A program made the translations under genes and the position numbers. From Desulfococcus multivorans (GTDB lineage: Bacteria; Desulfobacterota; Desulfobacteria; Desulfobacterales; Desulfococcaceae), in contig NZ_CP015381.1 of assembly GCF_001854245.1 (NCBI RefSeq), forward strand, positions 4,065,001 to 4,129,000: DNA of 64,000 bases, read 5' to 3'. Below are positions 15,826-23,595 of this stretch, in pieces. The number at the start of each line of letters is the position of its first letter. Positions within the stretch are counted from its first letter, which is position 1. Below the pieces are notes generated by a model. That model was not told where the DNA came from. It worked only from the letters and a program-made list of their open reading frames with translations, and did no database searches.

Positions 15826-17130
15826 ATGACCGCGAGCCGTTATTACGCCGTCAAGGACACCTATACCCTACCCGCGCAAATCATCAGCGGCGCGGGCGGA
15901 ATCCGGTTTGGTCGGGGAATCGACATGTTTGACCCCGACAAGCCGGTCTTGGTCCCTGAAAGGACGCCCTTTTTCAAGCCATCCCGTCTACTGAAGGAGG
16001 CTGATGACGAAAAGCGGTATGAGATCTCGAGCGATGCCGTCAAGGATGCGTTCTCGATACTGCGAACGGAAACCGTCGCTCAGGAAGCCGCCGTTCTCAA
16101 TACCCATTTCCGCGCCTCCTACGGCATCAGCAGCATCGATGCCGCCGCCGACATGGCGCGCGAAGAGAGCCGCTCCAGCGTTTCGGCCTATATTCTCCTG
16201 AGTCATGTCGGCGAGACCCGCTCCTTGAGCGATGCCGCCATGTCGGTGAACGAGGATCTCGATCCCCTCGCGGAACACCTGGAAGACGACACAACGGCAT
16301 TCACCCAGTTCAGACGGGACTTCGGGACCCACTTCATCGAGACCGTGACCTACGGCTTGAACATCGCCATTCGCGGCCGCATGAGCACCCGCGATACCGC
16401 CCGGCGCCAGGAAATTGCAGCGACGATGTCATCCGGTTTCGGCGCCGTCCGGGCCGGGGGATCGGTTGACGCGGCGGTCCAGAAGAAATTGCACGACGCC
16501 GGCCTTCAGATCAACTGTGAAATCAATTGCGGCGGCATCGATCCTGCCCGTCCGCTGGTCCTGCAGGGGTTCGATCAGATCGCCGGATTTCTGGCCGACA
16601 TTGCCAAAGGCGCCGTCAAATTCCGGCTGGCACCGGTGGCCCTGACCCTGTTCTCGTATTGGAATCTGCTGGACCCCGGAAAATTCCCACGCTGCAGAGC
16701 GATGCTGAATCCGCATCAAGATGTCGATATCTATGCGCCGTCGAGCATTTTCGGCATTCCGGCCGGCACCATCATCGCGTGGCATCCGCCGAAAGAGGCC
16801 GTCAGAGGCGAAGGCGAGAATGCGGAGATTATGCCTCCGCCGGGATGGGCCTTGTGCGACGGAACCCATAATACCCCGGATCTTCGGGATAGATTCATTC
16901 GCAGTACGTCAACCGCCGCCGCCCTGAACAGGACCGGCGGCGCGGCTGCGCATACCCACAAGAAAACCCAGGGCGATGTCGCCAAAAAAGCCGGATTGGT
17001 AACGGCGACGCGTAAAGCCATAATCGATATCACGGAAAAATCCGATCACCTGCCGCCTTTTATTACGCTGGTGCACATTATGAAGTTGGACGGGAAAACC
17101 TGGTCTTCAAGAACGCCGCTTTCGACTTAG
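15826..17130 (+). CDS. MACPF pore-forming domain fused to a phage tail-collar domain
   Basis: 434 residues, no signal peptide. The first two-thirds is a MACPF-type domain: the signature is FGTHFIETVTYG at 166-177, inside F-x-x-DFGTHF. In most members the following residue is a second Gly; here it is Leu. Residues about 305-421 are a phage tail-collar domain: GIPAGTIIAWHPP, PPPGWALCDG, T-PDLRDRFIRS, then GG-AAHTHKK and a D-HLPPFITLVHIMKL end. Such collar domains trimerise or bind receptors in tail fibres. A pore-former carrying a tail-fibre module suggests targeting to a cell surface or loading onto a contractile device. GGAAGGAGG precedes the ATG. The stop codon lies in the arm of the following repeat. 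Confidence 0.85.
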   Translation: MTASRYYAVKDTYTLPAQIISGAGGIRFGRGIDMFDPDKPVLVPERTPFFKPSRLLKEADDEKRYEISSDAVKDAFSILRTETVAQEAAVLNTHFRASYGISSIDAAADMAREESRSSVSAYILLSHVGETRSLSDAAMSVNEDLDPLAEHLEDDTTAFTQFRRDFGTHFIETVTYGLNIAIRGRMSTRDTARRQEIAATMSSGFGAVRAGGSVDAAVQKKLHDAGLQINCEINCGGIDPARPLVLQGFDQIAGFLADIAKGAVKFRLAPVALTLFSYWNLLDPGKFPRCRAMLNPHQDVDIYAPSSIFGIPAGTIIAWHPPKEAVRGEGENAEIMPPPGWALCDGTHNTPDLRDRFIRSTSTAAALNRTGGAAAHTHKKTQGDVAKKAGLVTATRKAIIDITEKSDHLPPFITLVHIMKLDGKTWSSRTPLST

Positions 17131-17279
17131 AGACTGAAGACCGAAGCCTGAAGACTGAAGCCTGAAGACTGAAGCCTGAAGAAGGATAAGCGCTCCGTTC
17201 GTCGCAGGCCCCAATAGCCTTCAGTCTCAAAAACCCGAACGGGGCCTCCCGGCACCGGCCTATGAATATCGATGGTTGA
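17118..17279. repeat. Composite palindromic element overlapping the 3' end of the MACPF gene
   Basis: CGCTTTCGACTTAGAGACTG is the left arm continuing into three GACTGAAGCCTGAA units in tandem, then GATAAGCGCTCCGTTCGTCG, GCCTTCAGTCTC and the right arm CCGGCACCGGCCTATGAATA / TCGATGGTTGAAG. It supplies the last codons and the TAG stop of the MACPF gene. Confidence 0.7.
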
Positions 17280-17324
17280 AGAAAAAAAACGGAAAGCGTG
17301 TTACACGCACGCCTATATCCCTTG

Positions 17325-17541
17325 GCCTTTCCGGATAGAGGCTGCGGCAGGGTACGGCCGGCGACCCTTCAGCGGTGAGTTTTAGTGCCGCTTGAGCGCA
17401 GCGGCGGATCAGCGGCCCGGACTGTTTGAGCGCCAGCGAGTTTCCGGGCCGCCCGGAGCACGCTTTAGCGGCACTTGAACGAAACCGCGTGGGGCGCGGG
17501 CCGTACCCTGCCGCAGCCGACCTACGAAGATCGAAAGTAGG
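17325..17541. repeat. Long palindromic element with altered but complementary inner stem
   Basis: Inner arms are GCTGCGGCAGGGTACGGCC (17341-17359) and GGCCGTACCCTGCCGCAGC (17499-17517), perfect complements that differ from the GTGCCGGGAGGATACGG pair of other copies at several positions on both arms. The core has AGTGCCGCT/AGCGGCACT and GCGGCCCGG/CCGGGCCGC stems. The outer left arm is lost and the right arm reads CGAAGATCGAAAGTAG. Together with the previous element it fills the gap up to the carboxylase gene. Confidence 0.75.
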
Positions 17542-17651
17542 GGTTATGGGGTTATGGCGTGGCCGACGCCCCCCTCAGTCTTCAGCCTTTCAGAAAACCG
17601 TTCGGGCCGTGAATACCGAAGGTTGAAACGGGAATCGCGTCAGAGGGTTGT

Positions 17652-19214
17652 TCAGCATCGCATGCCGCGCGTTTTGGGCCCGAGATGGTTCTGCTCCACC
17701 GGGTAGGCCATTTCCACCCACTCGGACAGCAGGGGCCGGGTATCCCTCGGATCGATAATATCCTCGATGCCGAAAGCCTCCGCGGTTCTGAAGGGAGAAG
17801 CCACGGCCCTGTATGTTTCCTGGAGTTTCTCGAGACAGGCGGGGTCCCCGGCCGCCTCGATCTCTCTTCGATGGGCCGCATAGACCCCCCCTTCCACCGG
17901 GATGTTGCCCCATACAGCGGAAGGCCACGCATATCGCCAACTCAATCTCAGACCGCTCTTTTGCGCTCCGCCGGCCACCCCGAAGCATTTGCGGACATAG
18001 ATGACGGCAACGGGAACGGTGGCTTGAATGAGGGCGAAGCTGGCCCGAACCCCCTTTCGAATGGTGCCGTGGATTTCGCTCTGGCTGCCGATGGTGAATC
18101 CGGGCTGATCCGAAAAGTTGACAATGGGGAGATGGAAGGTATCGCACATGTCGACAAACCGCTGAAATTTTTCGGCCACGTCATAATTGAAGGAGCCGCC
18201 CAGGAAACAGGGGTCATTGGCCAGAACGCCCACCGGATATCCGTTCAGACGCGCCAGGGCGGTGATCTGGGAGCGGCCCTGAAAGGGGCCGATTTCAAAA
18301 ATGGAATCCCGGTCCAGCACCAGATTCAACAGTTTTCGCATGTCGTAGGGTTTTCGTTGGTTCCGGGGGATGATTGACGCCAGGGCCGCCTCCCGACGGT
18401 TGGGATCGTCCCGGGTCGTGTCGCTCCGCCGGGGCATTTCCCATACATTGGCAGGCATATAGGAGAGGAATCGCTTCACCTGATCCAGGGCGTCCCTTTC
18501 GTCAACCGCGTCATTGTCCACGACACCCGAAATCCGGGTGTGGCGTTCATAGCCCCCCAACGCCTCCTTGGTCAGATCCTCCCCGAAAGCCGCCTTGACC
18601 AGGGGTGGACCGCCGACAAACACATGGCACATGTTTCTGACCATCACCGAAAAGTGACTTTGGACCATGTAAAGCGCCCCCAGACCCGCCACGGAACCGA
18701 ACCCGGCGGAGACCACCGGTATCTCGGACATGACCGCCACCCGGTTCTGAGTGCATTCATCCCCGGAGCTGGGCAGCTCGGTGTAGCCGATTTCGAGGAT
18801 TTCCCTGATGGAGCCGCCGGCCCCCTCGATCAATCGCACCATGGGCAGTTTCAAGGATCGGGCCATTTTCACGAAATAGGCCCCCTTGCTTTTATACAAC
18901 CTGCCCACGGAGGCCCCTTTGACGGTAAAATCATCGCCGTGAACGGCAACCCTTCTGCCGGCGATTTTCCCGATGCCCATGACAAAAGGACAAGGGACCA
19001 GCGCCTCGAGTTCGTTCGGATCCGCTTCATCGTAGACGGGCGCGCCGGCCAGGATTCCCCTTTCCAGAAAGGTTTCCGGATCGCAAAGAACCGCGATGCG
19101 CTCCCGAACGGTCATCTTCCCTTTTGCATGCTGCCTGGCGATATTTTCCTCGCCCCCCAGGCCGTGGGCGATCCTTTTTCTTTCGGCCAGCTCCTCCAGC
19201 TCTTTACGCCACAT
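17652..19214 (-). CDS. Acyl-CoA carboxylase carboxyltransferase subunit (propionyl/methylmalonyl-CoA type)
   Basis: 520 residues, the usual length of PCC/GCC beta subunits and methylmalonyl-CoA decarboxylase alpha subunits. Two crotonase-like halves are visible: the N-half with R-L-I-EGAGGSIRE and AGFGSVAGLGALY (acyl-CoA oxyanion region), and the C-half with GPFQGRSQITALARLNG, D-QPGFTIG-x-x-SE, and a K-x-F-GVAGGAQ region. The enzyme moves a carboxyl group between biotin and an acyl-CoA. No biotin carboxylase or biotin-carrier gene is adjacent, so its partners are elsewhere. In sulfate reducers such subunits serve propionate or methylmalonyl-CoA metabolism; the exact substrate is not decided. 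Confidence 0.88.
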   Translation of the reverse strand: MWRKELEELAERKRIAHGLGGEENIARQHAKGKMTVRERIAVLCDPETFLERGILAGAPVYDEADPNELEALVPCPFVMGIGKIAGRRVAVHGDDFTVKGASVGRLYKSKGAYFVKMARSLKLPMVRLIEGAGGSIREILEIGYTELPSSGDECTQNRVAVMSEIPVVSAGFGSVAGLGALYMVQSHFSVMVRNMCHVFVGGPPLVKAAFGEDLTKEALGGYERHTRISGVVDNDAVDERDALDQVKRFLSYMPANVWEMPRRSDTTRDDPNRREAALASIIPRNQRKPYDMRKLLNLVLDRDSIFEIGPFQGRSQITALARLNGYPVGVLANDPCFLGGSFNYDVAEKFQRFVDMCDTFHLPIVNFSDQPGFTIGSQSEIHGTIRKGVRASFALIQATVPVAVIYVRKCFGVAGGAQKSGLRLSWRYAWPSAVWGNIPVEGGVYAAHRREIEAAGDPACLEKLQETYRAVASPFRTAEAFGIEDIIDPRDTRPLLSEWVEMAYPVEQNHLGPKTRGMRC

Positions 19215-19346
19215 CCGCCCTGCCTCTTATTCTATTTTTCGTCGCTGTTAATGACATACACGCGCGCAAATGATCTCTCCATTCCAAAAAGAGTAAACCC
19301 CAAACAAAAGGAAAAATAAAGTCAAAAGATCATATTCCCGTAAAAT

Positions 19347-19452
19347 GGAGGCTGAAGGCTGAAGACTGAAGGGGTGCCACATAATCACATAATCACATAA
19401 TCACTTAATCCCTAATCCCTATCCGATCCCCATGACAAAAGCCGAAAGTTGA
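19347..19452. repeat. Repeat module with tandem ACATAATC octamers
   Basis: GGCTGAAGGCTGAAGACTGA followed by AGGGGTGCC, then ACATAATC three times, ACTTAATC, CCTAATCC, and finally a right element arm CCATGACAAAAGCCGAAAGT / TGA. It fills the gap between the divergent carboxylase and DUF504 genes. Confidence 0.65.
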
Positions 19453-19484
19453 TTTAGACATTATGGCTACAGGAGGGGATGAAC

Positions 19485-19739
19485 ATGACACCGATTCAAG
19501 ACTTGCTCAACCGTATCCAATGGGACCCGGTATTTTCGAAAGCCGATTTCCGGATCGGGTATTACGACCGTCTCGAGGATGCGATATTTTTTGTGTCGCC
19601 GAAACAGGTTTTACAGGAGAAAGGTGACCATTTCTCGGTTCGGATCATTGATGATGAAGGCGTATCACATATGGTGCCGCTTCATCGCATCAAGGCGGTG
19701 TACCGCAACGGCAAGCCGATCTGGAAACGTGACCGTTAG
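19485..19739 (+). CDS. DUF504 (UPF0248) small protein
   Basis: 84 residues matching the DUF504 / MJ1316-type domain: an N-terminal helix with L-L-N-R-I-Q-WDP, then GYYDR, and a C-terminal VPLHRIKAVYRNG-P-IW segment that closes the family pattern. The related MJ1316 domain is predicted to recognise RNA ends. AGGAGG lies eight bases before ATG 19485 but only two before ATG 19479, so the shorter form is preferred. It stands alone and converges on an L,D-transpeptidase gene. Confidence 0.82.
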   Translation: MTPIQDLLNRIQWDPVFSKADFRIGYYDRLEDAIFFVSPKQVLQEKGDHFSVRIIDDEGVSHMVPLHRIKAVYRNGKPIWKRDR

Positions 19740-19767
19740 ATCAGGGTCCGACGGTTCTCCATCATTT

Positions 19768-20781
19768 TCATGCATCCCGCGATTGGGACGTCCCCGGTTC
19801 CGGGCCGGTATGGTCCATGAGGGCCGATTCGGGGATCTCGCCCCTGGAAAGCACGGCAACCACCGCCTTTCTCACTATGTCGTATACTGCATCGAAAGAG
19901 CGGCCCTGAACGAGAGTTCCCCTGACTTCGTCCAACGGAGAGATGCGGCCGTCTGCGTTGCGGTCGATGAGGACGAGACGCGGCGTTTTGTCGTCACCGT
20001 CGTGAATCACGACCTTTACAGATCTGCCGAACGCTTTTCCCTCCTTGACGGTGACCGTCGTTCGCCCAAGGAAAGTGGGAAATTCGATCCGATAGGGGCA
20101 CACCCCTTCCGGACATACCGGCATCCCGTTTTCGTCCGTCGCTTCCCCCCGGGTGAAGGGTCTGATGATGCCGTAGAGGGTTTTGCGGCTGTCGAATATG
20201 ATGACGGGGTCCCCGACCTGACAGGTATTGAACAGCGTTTCGATATCGTTGTCGTTCAATGCAATGCATCCCTCGGTCCAGTCTCTTTCCCGGCTCTCGG
20301 CGAAATATCTGAACACGCCGCCGCCGTGTATGGCGATGCCGCCGCCCAGACCGGTATCGTGGGGTGCCGGTCTCGATCTCCGAACCGCCGAATATATCCG
20401 CCGGTATTCCCCTGAGGATATCACCCCGCCGGCCAGGCCCTTCTCGGCATCGACAAGGTTGGGGTACGAGAGGCCCAACGTCCGGTGAAAACGGGTTTTC
20501 ATCTTTTTATACGCTATGAAATAGCCGCCTTCCGGGGTTGCGTAATCCAGCACCCTGTATTTGTCCGAAACCGGGTCGATACCGAACGTGGCGGGGAATT
20601 CCGCGATCCGCTTCCCGCCCGTGAAAAGCACCACGTTCTGTCCGGCCTTGTCGATGACCAGGATTCTTTCCGCCGCGGCTCCTGCCGGTAAGGCGTTTGA
20701 CACCGAAAGGATCGAAGCTGAAAATATTGTCAACAGGTTTTTTAAAATCCATTGACTTTTTGAACAAAAGCAAGTTAACAT
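19768..20781 (-). CDS. Periplasmic L,D-transpeptidase (YkuD family)
   Basis: 337 residues. A hydrophobic signal sequence (about 14-36, ending P-A-G-A-A-A) leads to a YkuD catalytic domain whose motif is IAIHGGG (His near 151) and DWTEGCIAL (Cys172). L,D-transpeptidases make 3-3 peptidoglycan cross-links or attach lipoproteins to diaminopimelate. The C-terminus has an EF-hand-like DRNADGRISPLDEV loop, so calcium may matter. The ATG at 20781 has no clear ribosome binding site, so a later start is possible. It is divergent from the Lpp-like gene with only 49 bp between. Confidence 0.85.
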   Translation of the reverse strand: MLTCFCSKSQWILKNLLTIFSASILSVSNALPAGAAAERILVIDKAGQNVVLFTGGKRIAEFPATFGIDPVSDKYRVLDYATPEGGYFIAYKKMKTRFHRTLGLSYPNLVDAEKGLAGGVISSGEYRRIYSAVRRSRPAPHDTGLGGGIAIHGGGVFRYFAESRERDWTEGCIALNDNDIETLFNTCQVGDPVIIFDSRKTLYGIIRPFTRGEATDENGMPVCPEGVCPYRIEFPTFLGRTTVTVKEGKAFGRSVKVVIHDGDDKTPRLVLIDRNADGRISPLDEVRGTLVQGRSFDAVYDIVRKAVVAVLSRGEIPESALMDHTGPEPGTSQSRDA

Positions 20782-20823
20782 AAATTATTGGGTTAAAATT
20801 TTAAACGGTTACACAAAAGGAGG
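20752..20823 (+). promoter_or_regulatory. Promoter and ribosome binding site of the Lpp-like gene
   Basis: TTGACT at 20752-20757 and TAACAT at 20776-20781 are 18 bp apart; AAGGAGG at 20817-20823 is seven bases before the ATG. The -35 lies within the start of the divergent transpeptidase gene. The intervening sequence is AT-rich, unlike the rest of the window. Confidence 0.5.
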
Positions 20824-20830
20824 TTGAAAG

Positions 20831-21157
20831 ATGTTTATGAAAAAAATGAATCTAACGTTGTCCGCAATCCTTGTTTTTGTTGCCGTTATATCCTTCATGG
20901 GGTTGAGTGGCTGCGCCTCCCTCAACCAGGACGACAGGGCCCTTCTGGAGAGCACGCGCCAGTCCGCCCAGGACGCCAAGGCCGCTGCCGAACGCGCCGA
21001 GGCCGCCGCCAATGAACTCGAGGGGATGGGCACACGTCTTGAAAGCGCGGCTTCCGCTGCGGAGGATGCTTCAAGCCGGGCCGAAATGGCCGCTGAACGC
21101 GCCGAGGCCGCCGCCCAGAAGGCTGAACGCATCTTCGACAAATCCCTCAGGAAGTAG
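20831..21157 (+). CDS. Braun-like alanine-zipper lipoprotein with C-terminal lysine
   Basis: 108 residues. A type II signal peptide ends at lipobox G-L-S-G-Cys28. The mature part is a heptad-patterned helix dominated by Ala, Glu and Arg (A-E-R-A-E-A-A-A occurs twice), the alanine-zipper seen in Lpp-type outer-membrane lipoproteins that trimerise as coiled coils. It ends in S-L-R-K; E. coli Lpp ends in Y-R-K, and that terminal Lys is the residue joined to peptidoglycan by L,D-transpeptidases. The gene lies between two L,D-transpeptidase genes, which strongly suggests the same tethering reaction here. It is longer than E. coli Lpp (78). Confidence 0.88.
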   Translation: MFMKKMNLTLSAILVFVAVISFMGLSGCASLNQDDRALLESTRQSAQDAKAAAERAEAAANELEGMGTRLESAASAAEDASSRAEMAAERAEAAAQKAERIFDKSLRK

Positions 21158-21166
21158 CTCTCCTGA

Positions 21167-22087
21167 TCAGGATTTGCGGAGCCGTGCGACAGCCGCAGGT
21201 ACACCGTTTTTTTCCTTCAAGGCCCTGAAAAGGGCCTTGAAGTCGATGTCAAGAGCGCCCTTGGCCTTTTCGTAATCGGAAAGTTCGCCCATCACCGTCG
21301 GCAGCGGATTGCCGAGGCGGTCGTCAAAGTCATCGAATACCTGTATCCAGCACTTTCCATCCCCCCATCCGAACTTGATCGGTTCATAGATTACACGAAC
21401 CGTCGTCCCCACGGACACCAACGGGAACAGCGCCGCTACGTCTTCCGGATACATGCGCATGCAGCCGTGGCTCACCCGCCTTCCAATCCCCCACGGCTTG
21501 TTGGTCCCATGGATTGCGTACAGCATTTGAGAGAGACGGAACACATAATCCCCCAGCGGGTTGTCCGGCCCCGGCGGCACCTTGGCCGGTAGATCCGGTT
21601 CCAGCTTCCGGATGGATTCCGGTACGACCCAGGTGGGATTGGGGGTCTTGCTTTTTACAGTATAAGTGCCCAGTTTGGTCAGAAAACCTTCCGCGCCGAT
21701 GCCGATGGGCGCAGTGATGAAATAGTCGTGACCGCCGTTGCTGAAGAAGTAGTAAAGCCGCATCTCCGCCAGATTCACCACGATGCCGGATGCGATGCGA
21801 TCCTCGGGAAGCACGAAGGCCGACGGGATCAGCACAAGGCTTCCTTTGGGCGGCACCCAGGGATCGATGTCCGGGTTCGCGGCGGTGATCTGATTGTATC
21901 CAAGCCCCATATCGCGTGCGATATCGAGAAGCGTGTCCCCTTCATTCACCTTCAGATGACGTGCGGTGCCGTATAAGGTCGTGTCGGACGACATGGTGAA
22001 GCACCTCAATGCCCACGCGGGGTGAGGATGAAACAATATCCATATGACGACTGTCGCTCCGAAAAGCATCCGATACATATGTTTCAT
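21167..22087 (-). CDS. L,D-transpeptidase with LysM domain (ErfK/YbiS type)
   Basis: 306 residues: signal peptide (1-25), a LysM-like peptidoglycan-binding domain (about 45-88, VNEGDTLLDIARDMGLGYNQ), then the YkuD domain with IHGTNKP (His193) and RRVSHGCMRM (Cys209). This order is that of E. coli ErfK, YbiS and YcfS, which attach Lpp to peptidoglycan. The start is ATG 22087; an upstream in-frame ATG would add 41 residues from repeat-like DNA. It ends ten bases from the Lpp-like gene (convergent). Confidence 0.9.
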   Translation of the reverse strand: MKHMYRMLFGATVVIWILFHPHPAWALRCFTMSSDTTLYGTARHLKVNEGDTLLDIARDMGLGYNQITAANPDIDPWVPPKGSLVLIPSAFVLPEDRIASGIVVNLAEMRLYYFFSNGGHDYFITAPIGIGAEGFLTKLGTYTVKSKTPNPTWVVPESIRKLEPDLPAKVPPGPDNPLGDYVFRLSQMLYAIHGTNKPWGIGRRVSHGCMRMYPEDVAALFPLVSVGTTVRVIYEPIKFGWGDGKCWIQVFDDFDDRLGNPLPTVMGELSDYEKAKGALDIDFKALFRALKEKNGVPAAVARLRKS

Positions 22088-22117
22088 GGCTGTTAAACCT
22101 TCGTTGACTTTCAAGGC

Positions 22118-22178
22118 GCTTGACTCCGGCCGCGGGCCGGACGCTTCCGGCATCGGCCTCTGAATACCGAACGTTGAC
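22118..22178. repeat. Half copy of the palindromic element (right arm, diverged)
   Basis: GGACGCTTCCGGCATCGGCC then TCTGAATACCGAACGTTGAC matches the right inner and outer arms with several changes. No left arm is seen. Confidence 0.5.
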
Positions 22179-22260
22179 TGTTCAGAAACCTTGGACGAAC
22201 ACCCCCCCAAAAGTCAATAGAAAAAACAGCAAATTGAAGCAGTAAGGGATCGACGGTCCG

Positions 22261-22389
22261 CTATTCGGCCACCTTGACATCACCCGAGGCCGGGATCGTC
22301 ACCTTTAAGCCCGCGCTCAACCGTTCCGGGGCCGACACGATCGGCAAGGAGGCCGAAACCCTTTCCGGGACCGGTCCAAAAGCCGCCAT
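22261..22389 (-). CDS. Possible 42-residue small protein
   Basis: A minus-strand ATG at 22389 with AGAGGAGA eight bases upstream opens 42 codons to TAG at 22261. The product is rich in Ala, Pro, Val and Ser, without Cys or a membrane segment, and no family is recognised. A good ribosome binding site and sensible codons are the only support; it could also be the edge of a decayed gene. It lies divergently upstream of the UbiA-like gene. Confidence 0.3.
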   Translation of the reverse strand: MAAFGPVPERVSASLPIVSAPERLSAGLKVTIPASGDVKVAE

Positions 22390-22509
22390 TCGCGATTCTC
22401 CTCTTGATCGTGATAAATCGTTATGATAATTCTTAATTCAGCTATCGATATTCATGGCCGGGAGGGAACGACCCGGCGAAATCCGCTTCGCATAACCCAT
22501 GGACGGATC

Positions 22510-23445
22510 ATGCAACCCAAAACATCTCTTTTTTCAGTCTGGATGGCGCAGATCAGGCTCAATTTCCTGCTTCTGGCTGTTTTTCTGGTCGCCGTCGGGC
22601 TGGCGGCGGCTTACCGGCGAACGGCCGGCACAGCAGCTGAATTTGATTTTTTCCATGCGATCCTGATCATGATCGGAACTGTTCTGGCTCATATCTCGGT
22701 CAACCTGTTCAACGAGCATGCCGACTTTACCACAAGGATAGATTTCGATACAGTCTGGACCCCTTTCAGCGGGGGAACCAAGATGATGGTGTCGGGAAAC
22801 ACCACCCCCCGGGCTGTGATGCTTGCGGCCGTAACGACGCTGGCATCGGCTCTGGGCATCGGCTGCTATTTTGCCGTGGTTTCCCACTGGAGCATCCTGA
22901 TTGTCGCTCTCACGGGGGCATTGTCGATCGTTCTATACACGCCGCTTTTCCAGCGGATGATGGTGGGTGAATTTTTTGCCGGTCTCACGTTGGGGTCTCT
23001 TGTGGTTGTCGGCACCTATATCGCCATGACGGCCCGTCCCGGCACGGCCCTGGCGCAGGTATTGCCCCCCGGGGTGCTGTTGATCTCCGTCCCGCCGGGA
23101 ATTCTGACATTTCTGCTCCTGCTCATCAATGAATTTCCCGATATCGAGGCGGATCGGAAGGGCGGGCGCAGACACCTGGTGACCCGCTTCGGCAGGCAGA
23201 AGGCCGCCTATATATACGCGATCGGATTAGGGCTCACCTTTGCAACCATCACGGCACTGCCGTTTCTCGGTGCGGCTTCCAAATGGATATTGTTGGCGCT
23301 GATCCCGCTGCCGCTGGCTTTCGATACCGGTTTTACCGCCATCCGGCATCATGGAGACAGAAACAGGATTGTCCACGCCATGGGAAAAAACGTCCTGATC
23401 GTTCTGGGAACTGATCTGCTGATGGCCGTCGGCATCCTGATTTAG
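22510..23445 (+). CDS. UbiA-superfamily membrane prenyltransferase
   Basis: 311 residues with eight or nine TM helices. The two Asp-rich motifs of the superfamily are present: N-L-F-NEHADFTTRID (about 75-87) and NEFPDIEADRKGGR (about 206-219), which bind Mg and the prenyl diphosphate. This layout resembles MenA-like 1,4-dihydroxy-2-naphthoate prenyltransferases, which would fit a menaquinone user, but the aromatic acceptor cannot be fixed from sequence alone. ATG 22510 is chosen because the residues before it do not look family-like. No quinone-biosynthesis neighbours. Confidence 0.85.
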   Translation: MQPKTSLFSVWMAQIRLNFLLLAVFLVAVGLAAAYRRTAGTAAEFDFFHAILIMIGTVLAHISVNLFNEHADFTTRIDFDTVWTPFSGGTKMMVSGNTTPRAVMLAAVTTLASALGIGCYFAVVSHWSILIVALTGALSIVLYTPLFQRMMVGEFFAGLTLGSLVVVGTYIAMTARPGTALAQVLPPGVLLISVPPGILTFLLLLINEFPDIEADRKGGRRHLVTRFGRQKAAYIYAIGLGLTFATITALPFLGAASKWILLALIPLPLAFDTGFTAIRHHGDRNRIVHAMGKNVLIVLGTDLLMAVGILI

Positions 23446-23474
23446 CAGCAGCGGTCCTGTCACGTTCGACGTTC

Positions 23475-23569
23475 CATTTTTGCAGTCCCGACAACCGGGC
23501 GCGCTTTACAACGATGTCTTCGCCGATTATCTGCGCAAGGCCCGGCCGCTGATGAAGGCGGAGCCGTAA
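23475..23569 (+). pseudogene. C-terminal remnant of an unidentified gene
   Basis: In one plus frame the stretch reads FLQSRQPGALYNDVFADYLR then KARPLMKAEP and stop, with protein-like composition but no start. It is preceded by a repeat-arm-like ACGTTCGACGTTCC, so it may be the tail of a gene truncated by repeat-associated rearrangement. Family not recognised. Confidence 0.35.
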
Positions 23570-23595
23570 ACCGCAGGATCCGCCGGCGTCCGGGC

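Noticed and set aside
19378-19412. Tandem ACATAATC repeats as a possible CRISPR array or iteron origin
   Set aside because: Units are 8 bases without spacers, only three or four copies, and the same motif recurs beside other repeat modules; no cas or rep genes are near.
21213-21240. Perfect inverted repeat CTTCAAGGCCCT / AGGGCCTTGAAG as a terminator
   Set aside because: It lies within the coding end of the L,D-transpeptidase and encodes K-A-L-F-R-A-L-K; the T-run is on the wrong side for either strand.
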